From NCBI GenBank assembly GCA_021399435.1, contig JAJTUP010000015.1:1240001-1304000 (forward strand): a stretch of DNA of 64,000 nucleotides. Reading direction: 5' to 3'. Shown in pieces: positions 48,367 through 59,692 of the stretch. The translations under genes were made by a program, and so were the position numbers. Numbering within the stretch: the first letter of the stretch is position 1; every line of letters begins with the position of its first letter. The stretch comes from Diaporthe sp. PMI_573 (lineage: Eukaryota; Ascomycota; Sordariomycetes; Diaporthales; Diaporthaceae). The notes under the pieces were generated by a model. It saw nothing but the letters and a program-made list of their open reading frames with translations, was not told where the DNA came from and searched no databases.

Positions 48367-51300
48367 TGGCGACCACGGTAGAAGCGGCTTGTTGTATACT
48401 GCTCGTTCACCTACCCATAGCCCACCGTCGTCGACAACGTGACTCGGGCTCCTACAGATTTCGTCATCGTGGTCCGTTCAGGACTGCGAATACTCAGAGA
48501 CAACCCAGCTTTCTTTGTGCAACCCCCACGCGGATCGTCTTCGTCCGTGGAGAAGGCTCATCTCGTGCTTTTTCGCGAAAGACGCTTTCGAAACATGGTC
48601 ATGCTAGTGCTTACCGGGCGTGGGTGGTGTCGAGGTTGGGGCACCAAAAAAAATTCTGATGCCGTGCCACAGCCTCAGGATTGAAACCGGAGACTCACCT
48701 CGAGGACCGGCGGCCGGGTCGCGACCGTTCTCCCTTGCTTTACTGTGTACAGGCCACCAGGCCCGGTACCTACGGCCCTTGAGGGATCAATTTCAGGGCT
48801 CGGCGGATGAAAAATTGCTGAAGGAGTCAGCAATTGAGGCTGGACATGCCAGTGCGAGAAAACTCTTCAATTCCTCTCTGCCTTGGGGCCTGGGATCGGG
48901 CGATAATACCAGTGCCGAACATCCACCCCCCCCCCTTTCTGGGATCCCGTGTCGATAGCACGAGGACCTCGTTGTTTTTCTGCCCACGTCTGGAGGATGG
49001 AACTCCTTGCCCCTTCGATTCCAGACGGGCTGCAAGTGCGTCCACCACCACCAATATTCAATGGTCCGTCATACCTGCCGATATCGACATGTCATTTCCC
49101 CCCCGCATTTCCACAAGGGGGAAGAAGCAATGATGGGGAAGAAATCACCCACAGGCTGCTTACTGCTGCTCACGGCTTGTACGGTGCAGCAGTGAACTCT
49201 CTGGCACATCACACACCATCACACACATTCGTCAGCGAGCTGTTGGAATGTTGAATCGCCTGATCTGGTGGCGGCAGCCAACTGACCATCCAGGGTGTCT
49301 TTTATTGATGCCTGCCCGGCAATGGAACGGCCCTCGTTACGAGACAACATTCCCAGTACCACGCTCTTGGGACCACCGGCAGGGGGGCAAAAGGACATGA
49401 CCTACGCTCATCTGCACGGGCTGAGTTCCAGGCTAGCCGTCATGGAATAGTCTCCGGCGACTAAATAGCACACAGGATTCGTGTTGCGGGACCAACGACT
49501 GCATACGTTCCAGCCGTAGGCCCCACCAGGATCCACCACCGAAGGGCTCCGACATACACGAATAGACCGAGCGTGTTGAAATAGCAACGACAAGGCATCA
49601 GAAGCAGCCTAACAATGTTGGGGCGCGGCTCAGTTTTGTGGGGTTTGGACATGTGATACGTCGTGACTGCAGTGTTCAGCGGGCGGATACCATATCTACA
49701 CAGTACTGTTAGGCATCCTGCAAGTCACACAAGGCTGTGATGCCTGCTCAGCAGACGGCACGGGAAGCACACGGCCCTACTTTGTACGGTACAGAGCCGG
49801 TTCCGTCTTTTCACAAAACCTCTTTACTTATGCCACCTCTGCCGGACTGCCTCCGGCAATGGGCAAGTGAAGACCCCTTGGAAAAGTACTGGAGGGTATA
49901 TCACTTTCCTATTTGGGTCAAAAATCCGCTGCCGGGTCGCCTTGCCTGCCTGGTCGCCTGCCGCCTGCCTTGGATGGTTCCATCTGGCGAACCATTCCCT
50001 CTCCTTGCAGCGCCAACCATCGTTGCTGGAGCTGAGTTGAGGCCGATGTCCCGGCTGGACAATGTTGCTGCTGTCAGGAACTACGGGCGGCTTGGCCAAC
50101 GAGACGAATGGCCACGTCCCGATCGCCTCGATTGGGCATCGTGCATCCAGCAGGCCCTCCTATGCGAATCCGAGCCGACACCATCGGCGAACATCCAGCT
50201 GGAACCTACAACAGAAAGGAGCAAAAGCCGCTACTGTGTAGTAACAAACTATGCCGGCAAACTCCATCCATCCTGATGGGCCTGGCGCCGAGGACGCAGG
50301 CTCATTGGCACATCGTGCCCACCCTCCAGTTCCCCTGATTGCCTCCAGCGTGCGACTGCAGCTTCCACCATGCGGGCTACGGCGTTCTCGTCACCAACCC
50401 TTAATAGTCTCCGCACGCCACTCCAGCCTCGCCCTGCCTGGAGTGGGCTTGGTATACGTCCCAGCAGTTTGGAGCTGGCCGCGACCACCGACGCCGTGCA
50501 TCGACTTGCCTGCCTGGAGCCGCGAGCTAGTCTTGTATGATATATCGCAACGTGGTCTCCTCCTTGGCTCGCCGACACAAAGGAAGCCGGCGCAAGCCAG
50601 TGGGGGCTAGCTCTTTGATGATGGCTGCCCGAGGGTGTGCTCATGATGCGCCTCGTTGTGTTTGCCACGAGGCCTCTGCCTGCCCAGGAACTCGGTCCGC
50701 ATAGTGAATGTCCAGCCAGGCCGGGCGAGCTCTCTGACCTCCTCTGCCCCTCTTGTGAAGTGCGATCAAGAATCAAAACTTCGTCAGACTACATCCTCAG
50801 CCTGGTCTAGACCACCTGCTTCTGCGGACCTGCAGCCCTCCAATGAGCCGCAGATTCGGCTATTCTTTCTGTGCCTACGGCCTTCGGCTGCCATCGGACA
50901 CCTCAGGTCGTTCCCGGCCTGCTGAGTCCAGGGACGAGAACGAAATTTGCCCTGTTGGCCTTGCGGTACAGCAGCTAATGGATCAACATGTATGCATGTA
51001 CGTGTGTATGTGCATGGGCACGATTGAATCCGCCGGCCGATCGCTCCCCCTTGCGAGCCGTTGCCAACCCGCGGGCGCTTTATTAGTTACAGCAGGCTGC
51101 ACGATGATGTGGCTCTTACTATTGCTACGTGTGGTCCTGAGTGCCTCCTGCCGGTTACTATCTGACAGGCCGAGGTGGATACTCGACGCTTTATTATCAT
51201 GCATGGTCAGCCAGGCCAGGTTTCACCCAAGCTGGTTCGCCCGCGGGGAACTGGGGAGGCAAACGAGAGACATTGAGACATTGACAGCTGCTGCCGTCTG

Positions 51301-53296
51301 ACGGTGGCATCTTCAAACATCATGCTGTGCGACCCATCTCCGTCCAGTGTGGCGGGGATGCGAAACGCCCACCGGGGTAGTGCCTTCGGGTCGGAGGGCA
51401 TATTGATGGTTTAATATGCCGACAGGCTAACCAGCTGGAGTATTCCTCCCTGGGATTGTGCAATAAAATTGATGTTTGGCGAGATGGGGAGAAGAAACGC
51501 TGCCTGCCTGCAATCTGCCTGCCTCGCCCGGGCGAATCATGGGCCCCGCGACGGCTTTCCCTTTCCAGAGAGACCTGCATTTTGGGAGTCACTGGGTACA
51601 TTATCCTCCGTGTAACATTGCTCGGTGAAGGTGCAATTCCCCCTCTCGCCAGAAGGTGACAGATCAGATCAACTGTCACAAAATGCTGGCTGGGAGGCGG
51701 ACCCTGCGCCGGCGCACACGCGTGCCTCGAGGGGTGCGCGCAGCCGTCCTCCGGTCATCTGACCGTGACTGCGTTGTGTGTTCACTCGTTGCTCAGGGAG
51801 TCTCGGGAGTGTCACTGTTCTGATTGAACAATTGGTCTTCCCTGCCGTGGCGGGCGGCGGTCATGTGGCCGCGGATGTGCTCGAACACCGAATCACCGGC
51901 AGCGTCCTGCGGGACAGAAACGCTGCAAGCTAAACCCCCAGGCGAGATACAGGCGCGCACAGGGCTTCTCGTCGTTGTACAGCATTAGTTCCCTCTCTCA
52001 CTCCTCCTTGCACAGCACTTCCCTTTCACAGCAAGTACGACGACAATAGCAGCAGCAGCAAGAGATCAAGTCTAGGCCCCCCGGTCTCCTCCGGTCAACG
52101 AAAAGAACCCGCAAGGGGGAGCCGCACGCCCGCCTTCGGTCGGACCACCACCATATTATCGACTCACTCCCGTGTGGACAGCATTGGCCTCCCGCCTACT
52201 CACGCCTCCTGTGCGCGAAATCAGGGAACCGATGCCATTTCTAGGATGGTTGGAACACCCTAAGGGAAGTGGCTGGTTGTTCAGGTTGAAGCAGCTACTG
52301 TGATCCTAATAGTACTGTCTCAAGCTCAGACGACCGTCCTGAAGGAATAGCGATGGAGATGTTGTCGCTGAGGCAGTTCAAGACGTGGTCTTGCCCAGGG
52401 CTCTCAAGGTTGACAGATGCTAGTGCTATCGACTCCTGCTTCTCGTTCCCACGGCACTCCTCACGTTCTGTATTCACACCCCTGGAACTTACCGCTATAC
52501 AATTATTCCCGCATGCAACGGCGGATATTGCAGGTGGCGAGAAAACACAAGCGCAAGGGAAACGTAGTACGCATGAAGTGGCTGGTGCCGTTGTGGCACG
52601 TATGATCTTGAGGGATTTTCCACTTGCAAGCAGACCACCCGTCTTGATGCAGAGTATCAACGGTCGAGGAACAGTCACGGATACTGGCAAGAGAAGTCCT
52701 CGAGGCCAAAAGAGTTCAGGCATTGTTGCCCCCCTACATCTCTCCATTCACTCCCTGCCAAGGGGGGGGGGGGTTCCTGCCACATTGAGCTTGTGGAAAA
52801 GTACTTCCCTGCCCTCTTTTGTCCGTGGAGACAGCCTCAGTTGAACGGATGATGACCGTTGTGTCGAATTATTCTTTATGTAATATAATATTTTGCAGAT
52901 TGTCAGACGCCATGGCGGTTGTGCCAGGGAGTGCCGGGGATCCAGGGCAACTAGACCACTGAAGTAGTCGTATTGGACTGCGTACCCAGGTGACGCAGCT
53001 GGCGTGAAGGCGCGTGGTGCATGACGGAATACTCATCAATACTGCTGTGAGCGCCAGATTTTCCCAGCTTGCTGTTCGTTGGAGTTCAGGCAGGAGTAGT
53101 ACGCAGCTGGGCTGATTGCCATATCCAGGACGGCCTTGGTGCTTGACGACTGCACAGTCCTCTTAGTCGTACCCACTGTCCTTGGTATCTGTGGCGTTCG
53201 CGACGTTGAAGACGTCCATGTGTATGTACATGGACATGGACTCGTGTCGTCGCTGGAGCCACCACCTTCACATGGGCGTGGGGAATCAGCCGAGAA

Positions 53297-53650
53297 TTAA
53301 CAGGGCCATGCGTTCCTCGTTGGTATGATGACTCCTGGGTGCCGGATGACCGAGATTTTCGTCCTGTTCGAGTCTACCGATCTCTCGCTGTCTACGGACA
53401 AAAGCTTAGTGATAGTCCCAGTAGTAGTTTCAAGTCCGAGGCAGTCCCCTCTGTGGGTTTCCGCGGTTGGTCGTAGAAACTGGGCATATTCCAAATCACC
53501 TGACCCAGATACGTCTACTCCAGGCTCTAGTATCGTGTTGACATCATCCAAGCTGACTTTGGGCAATGTTGGGCTGTCGATGGTGGCATTGAGCCGAATG
53601 AGAAGAAGGAATATGAAACTTCTGGACGCGATTGATGAAGTCTCGATCAT
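53297..53650 (-). CDS. hypothetical small protein, possible secretion signal
   Basis: A 117-codon minus-strand frame begins MIETSSIASRSFIFLLLIRL, which has a short basic and hydrophobic segment like a weak signal peptide. The rest contains VSLDDVNTILEPGVDVSGSG and no motif I recognise. Only two cysteines are present apart from the C-terminal one. The opposite strand is open over a similar span (53325-53798), so coding is uncertain. Codon use is not clearly that of the neighbouring genes. Confidence 0.15.
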   Translation of the reverse strand: MIETSSIASRSFIFLLLIRLNATIDSPTLPKVSLDDVNTILEPGVDVSGSGDLEYAQFLRPTAETHRGDCLGLETTTGTITKLLSVDSERSVDSNRTKISVIRHPGVIIPTRNAWPC

Positions 53651-55304
53651 GTGGTATGGAATTATGAAGTCACGGCTGGTTGCTCCATTGTGCTTCTACG
53701 AATTTATTGTGACAACTGGTGGATATACTCAGTGTTCCCGAGGTCCTCATGTGGCATTGTACGTTTTGGTTAGGTGCCATCACACGCCAGTTTCTTGAGA
53801 CTCAAATGCGTCAAGCTAGTGTCCTGAAGCCTTCAAAATACCATCGTGATATCTCTGACCACGACAAGCAATACTGCGGAAAGGCCTCACTGATCGGCAT
53901 TGTGCTGGCAATATTATTGTAGCCTGCCCAAGTGCGCAAGCGTTGGTTGCGGTGTCCATGACAAAAAATACTCGAGTATCCCCTCTGTCACCCACTAGGG
54001 CCATCCAAACACGACCAGCACTTGTCAGACTGTTCACAACGGCAAAGTCTCTCTTTCCACATCTCTAAGCTCCCATATAGTGCGGCAAAAAAAAAAAAAA
54101 AACACCGCCACGGAGAAGTCACCAGCTCCTGTCCGGCAACCCTGCCCTCCGAACAACCCCTGATAACCCAAGCCGTCCTGTTCCAAGATGACTGTGACAA
54201 GCCAGCATAATTATGCTCCACGCCTCTCCTAACAAAGCATGGGATTCTCTCTTCCTTACGACCCGGTATAGAGTTCGTCGTGCTGCCGCTGCCCCCCAAG
54301 CTTTATCACTCACATCGCCGGCGATGGTGACATGGCTTATGTGCTCGTCGCATGACTACTAGTTGCCGTTGCTTGTTGTGACCTTGAAGGCTATCTTGTC
54401 GAGGCTTATGTGCCTCAGGTCGGCACAGCCTAGGATTGGGGAGACTGCCGCGCAAGCCAGAATGGAGAGATGGGTTGTGATTTTCATGGCTGATGCTGAT
54501 GAGCAGTCTACTTACTAGCCAGTCAACCTACTGACTAGCCAGTAAGGAAATTGAAAGAACAGCTCGGTACCTGGGTAGTAATACATCGCACGCAGATGGC
54601 AGAGCAGGAGAGCATTTCACCCCAATGAACAGACGGCCCGGCTGGGTCGATGGCCGTCACACAGCACAAGCAGTGGGTACATTTCAGAAAGGACAGATCG
54701 ATCACCTTTGGCGATGCGCACTCCTGACGGGCCTCTGGCATCTGTCTACTCTGCATTAGTTAGCTAAGTTGAACAAACCCCACGATTCATCGCCATCACC
54801 CCATCACTGCCTGGCATGGCGAACGTCGACGGACCAGCTGAACCAACTCCCCCGGCCAACCACATCTCCTCCGCGGACTCCTGCCCAAGAGGAGCCCCCC
54901 GCTCAATTCTTCTCGCTTGAGGTTGTTGCTTTCTTCCGCGAATGCCATCTGTTGTTTCTAGGTGAGCCAGCGGAGAAGGCTGTGTCTTCTCAAAAATCTC
55001 TTAGCCGCCCCCGGTCCCTACCAGCCTCGTGCTGGTTCTTCCTCTATGTGGTATCATACAAAATGGGATAGGGAATGTGTGTTTTCGGATGTGTCCACGG
55101 CTGCGGATCACTCTCCCCCCCCCCTTTTCTCCGCCCGCGCCATTCCCGCGCCATCCTTTGCCGAGCCCTCTCAATATCCACCCGCAGTCACAGGCCGTAT
55201 AGATCCCAGCCGTCAAGACCACCCGACGGATCTCCCTGGCCGCTAGACTCTTCAGAGCCTCCGACGTTTAGTGGTGCGAACTCGTTGCGGAACTCCTCTC
55301 GGAG

Positions 55305-58300
55305 TCACAGCTCGTCATCATCGTTCTCCAGCTCCGACGGCTTCATGAGCCCGCCAACCTTCGATCTTCGGTCGAGGTCTGCTTGCTGCTTGGCAGCATC
55401 CTCTTTCTCCTTCTCCACCTGATACAACTCGGCATTGTCTCCAGCGTACTCCTTCATAGAAATCAGGAAGTCACGCAGGTGAAGCCGGAACTTGTCGTAT
55501 TGTGTGTTGAGCGTGAACAGCCCCGCGACAAAGGCAGTGATTTGTGGCCTGAACGATGTTAGCGCATATCATTAGCGATAGTGTAGGAGTGTCACTTACG
55601 CCTGGAGGTTGCTGAAAGCGTTCGCCAACAGGGTTGCCACGAAGTTTCCGAGGAATTCGCGGTTTGAGGTACCCGCCTGGGCGACATCGGGCTGGTAGAT
55701 AGGGCCCTGGATCTTTGAAGCGGTTCCATCAGCCGGTTCCACAAAGTAGAACATGCGCATAAGGAGCATCGACTGTGTCTTGAACCCGGCCTTGTGATCC
55801 TGGTCCGTGACCACGAAGAAGACGTCCTGCAGGATCGGCGTGAAGAACTGGTTGAAGAAAGCGTTGGACGTCTGGACGTCGGTCTTCTCGGCGATGTTGT
55901 TGATCAGCTCGAGACACATGTTAAGGCCTGCCGCCTCGACATCGCGGTTGTCATGCTTGCTAGCCCACATGCACGAGTCGATCACAAACTTGAACTGTCG
56001 GTTGTCCAGCTTCAGCAGGGCCGGGAAGCAGTTCAGGTTGATGGCCCTCAGCAGGTTGAAGAACTCGACCCGGTGCTCTGGGAAGTCCGAGAAATCCTTG
56101 TTGATCATATCGAGCGTGCATTCAAACACATTCTCCATGATGGTCGGTACTTGATCCTCCATGAGGGAGGACAACTTTGAGATGACAGCAGTCATGGCCC
56201 TCAGGACCTCCGCATCACGGGCACCAGGCACATTGCGGTTGTAATCGACGAGGACGCAGTCGAGCAGAGGTGGGACCATCTGGGTTCGCACGGCCGTGTG
56301 ATCTTCGGCCTTGTCCACGTATGTCTCGATCAACTTCAGAATCTCCTTCTTGATCGTCCGCAAGCCCCTGACCTTAGGCATCTTGGTGGCAATCTCTCCT
56401 TCCTTTGCGACAGATTCGGAGATCAGCTGGCTCGTTGCCCTGTACATCTGCAGCATGTCGTGGTAGATGCGGCCAATCTGGGGGAAGAAGTACGACCCGA
56501 CCGAGGAACAAGCTGAAACATTGGTCTTCATGATGTTCCCAATGATCTTGATTGTGTCGGCGTCTTGGAGGATTGCCGGGTTGACCGTCGCCTGCTTGAT
56601 GATCTCATCCCAAGCGGCGTTGGGGTGCTGCATGAGCTCCGCCAGAAGTCGCTCCTGCTGGTTGCGGTTGCCCTGGGCCGCTACCATGTAACCGCAGGCC
56701 TCGTAGAAGGTGTGTACTTGCTGAGGGGTGAGGTCGCCCGTGATCTTGGGAAGGTTTCTAACGATCTCCTCGATGAAGGGCTCGTGCTCACTAGGCTGCA
56801 GGGCAACAAAATGACGCTTGCAAGACTTGGCTATCTTGATAAACGTATCACATGCCATGTCCTGAACACCTGCAATGACTGTCAGCTACGACTTCCAATA
56901 GTAGAAAGAAGCGACGCACCTTCATGGGACTCGTGCATGAACTCAAACAACTTGTTCACGACCGTCTTAAGGAACTTCCAATGAGCCTTCAAAAAGCGGG
57001 GATATTGGCCGACAATGTACATAATATTGGATGCGACCACGGCCTTGTTGTCCTTGCCGCGTTTCATCTCGGTGAGCCCAAGCAGGTCTTTGATCACGGT
57101 GACCAGGAAGCGCTTTTCTGTCTCCTCGTTCATGGCCAGGGAGATCGATCCGATGGCCCAGCACAGAACGTTGCAGTTGTGCCAGGACCACTCCGAGCCG
57201 TCTACCTGCTTGGCGAGCTTGTCTGTCATGATCTGCTCTGTATCAACGACGTCCAGGTGGGTCAGGTAGACAAGACACTCGCGGATGGTCTTGTATAGCT
57301 GCACCGTGTCGCTCTCCTTCACGAATTCGCGAACGATCTCGCCTTCGTCGTTCTCGACAATCAAGACCTCCTCAGGGCGAACCATCTTCTCGATCATGAC
57401 GACGCGAAGGTTGGATAAAACCTCTTGGTATTTGTGCTTCCGCAGAGGGTAGTTGTTGAGAAGTGCCGGGTTAGGTGCGCCACCTGACATGGCTCCCATG
57501 GCGACCAGCGGGTTGTCGCCTATGGGAAGGGACTGCATTTCCTCGTAGAGCTCCTGGACCAATTTGAGCCAGTAGTCCAAGCAAATCTTGAAAATCTCTC
57601 GGTCATCGATCTGGGAGATACGAATCAGGTAGTAGTGAGCATGAGAGAGGTAGTCGCGATTGGGCAGGTTTTCAATCAGGTTCAAGTGCATGGAGAAGAA
57701 ATTGGTCAGGAACAGAGCCAAGTTCTGCACAAATTGCTGATCTCGGGAGTTGCTTTGTGGGTATGTCGTCTTGAGATCCATCTGAATGGGTATAATGGTG
57801 GATATAGTGGTTAGGACCTCAGTAAACATCTTCACAAGCTGCTCGTCGTAGTTGTTGCCAGCCGGGCCGCCGGTCTGGAGGCCGCCAATCTCCGTCAAGC
57901 ACTGGAGCGTGATGTTGCGGAACTCGGGCACCTCTAGGAAACGTGTTCGGAGCAGTGAGATCAATGGCGTCTCAAAGATGTAGCCGAGAGGAATCCAGTT
58001 GCAGAACCGAAGCAGTGTCTCAAGTGTCGCCAGCACCAGGCTTGGTTGGGTCGCCGTGTTAAGGATCTCCTGACAAAGCTGGAAGATCTGGGAGAACTCG
58101 TTGCACATGGTCGTCTTCAGACTTCGGGTCTTGGTGGAGGTCATTTGCTCGGCGGAGTAGTCGAAGACCTCCTCGGACAGGAGTCGAAGGATGATCATGT
58201 TGTTCTCGCAGACCGACAGGCTCGAATGACAGGCTTGTATGATCTCGTTGATGAAGGTTGGCCAGTTGTGAGGCCATTCCTGCTTGAGGACAGAGATGAG

Positions 58301-58875
58301 GACGAGATTGAGCTTGTTGAGCAGGGTTCGTTGGGATCGCAAGGACTCCTCGGTGCTGGAGCACTGCAGGATGAAGGAGACGATGAAGTTGCGGATGCCT
58401 GTACCACGGTCAGCGGGCCAGAGAGCCAAGGTCTATCTGCTCAGCGTTGCGTACCTTGGCATTGCTCCCTCGGGAGGACCCTCCATCTCGTTGAGATGAC
58501 GCCGTCGAGAACCTGCAACGCCAGGTCTTTGCGACCTGTTAGCCCCAATCCAGCATGTTTGGGATTTGCCCTCATGTACGTACACTTGGTCTGTGGATAG
58601 GTCGCCTTGGACAGGATGTCGTCCACCATGAGCCATGCGTCAGGATCCTCCTTGAACTGTGTTCGTGGGTGGTCAGTGAGTGTCGATTCCGGAATGCGGC
58701 GCGGCGGGGTGGCTTACCTGGTTCAGAGCGGCCTGGGCGGCGTTTTGCTGTGGAGGAGAGCATGGTCAGCGGATTCGCCCACGGCAGTAAAGACTGTAGA
58801 GAAGCGTACCTGTTCGCCTCGTCCCTCGTAAAAGCTACGGACGAGCACGTCGAGCTCCTCGATAGATATCGCCAT
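55305..58875 (-). CDS. crm1: exportin-1 / CRM1 nuclear export receptor
   Basis: CRM1 is the RanGTP-dependent karyopherin that carries leucine-rich NES cargo out of the nucleus. Seven minus-strand exons are supported: 58810..58875, 58718..58747, 58584..58656, 58455..58526, 56920..58398, 55600..56869 and 55305..55548. They encode 1077 residues, against 1071 in human. Introns are 50-74 nt. The sequence is colinear with other CRM1 proteins: an N-terminal CRIME/importin-beta part ([17 protein letters not shown]), the PTFINEI and [11 protein letters not shown] blocks, the NES-groove region [20 protein letters not shown], and [12 protein letters not shown]. The C-terminal helix ends in [11 protein letters not shown]. 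The residue aligned with the leptomycin-B target Cys528 of human CRM1 is Thr523 (codon 57071-57073). For exon 4, an AAG acceptor is chosen because it yields TKYLALQ; a CAG nine bases upstream overlaps the branch point. Confidence 0.97.
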
Positions 58876-59692
58876 GGCGACGGCTGGGCGGCAAGGCAGT
58901 GAGAGGTTGAGGGTGTGTGCAGTCGGGTCGAGGTGGCGGTATTCGTCGGAGAGGGGGGACAAGAGGAGAAGGGGTACAAGCACAGGGGATGCTCGCAGAA
59001 GAGGGAAAGGACTTCTTTGCCCTGGGGTATGGCTGTTGTCTGGGTGTGGTGGGAGGGAGGTTGCGAGACCGCAAAAGAATGTCGGCTGAGGAGAGGCAAG
59101 TCAAGCCAAGAGAGGTGGTAAGTAAGCCTTGAGCTTTTGGACCGAAGACAAGAGGCTGCAGCCAGGCCAGCCCAGCCCACTTGCGCTCGCTCGCGCTACC
59201 CCGCCCGGAATTTTGCAGGGGGCCTGCTACAGCTAACCACACGTCACTGACAGCCTGACAGCTCGCGTCTCTGCGCATCAGCACTCTAAAAAGCGCGTCG
59301 CTCCAGATCCTCAACCTCAACTGATAATTCTCGCATGTGACTGGCTGTGAGGCTGGTCACACACTGAGCAGCGGCTGCGTTCGGGGCAGCCTGGTCGTGA
59401 GGAGGCTGCGCGCCCCTCAAATCGAACCGAATTCGCGCCTGGACATTTGCAGAGCGGGTGTGAGCCCCGCGGAAAGGTGTTTACTAATGAATGGAAGAAC
59501 GCAGAAGACTGTCCCGAGACTGTCCCAGAAGCGCCATCTGTCCTGCAACTAAGCTTTTTAACATCTGCTGTGTCTATTCAAACGAGAACCCTTGTTTTGT
59601 TTTGTCTTGTCTCGCAAGCTTCCGAATTTTGTCTACCGGTTGCCAGAATCCTGCCTCCCACAGCGACTGAGAAGTCACGCTGAGCTTGGGTC
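58876..59692. other. intergenic region upstream of CRM1
   Basis: This 0.8-kb interval lies between the CRM1 start and the aminotransferase stop, both on the minus strand. It should contain the CRM1 promoter and the aminotransferase 3' untranslated region. It shows short purine-rich runs near 58955-59050, and no gene. Confidence 0.6.

Larger units (their letters stand above)
41261..55304. other. 14-kb gene-poor interval
   Basis: This is the longest stretch without a supported gene. Many frames of 60-260 codons exist on both strands, but none shows a complete known domain. Weak coding-like relics lie at 47938-48366 (minus) and 53297-53650 (minus). Simple repeats include GGTGAC (41511-41540), TGAC (42191-42214), TTGA (about 43799-43811), a G run (about 52760-52771) and an A run (about 54088-54102). 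No terminal repeats, transposase or reverse-transcriptase motifs were seen. Lineage-specific small genes, long non-coding RNAs or mutated transposon remnants may be present but are not readable from motifs. Confidence 0.5.

Noticed and set aside
56855..56870. Cys in [12 protein letters not shown] as the leptomycin-B target
   Set aside because: It lies 57 residues after the aligned position. The human target Cys is in DLLGLCEQKRG, which here reads [11 protein letters not shown].
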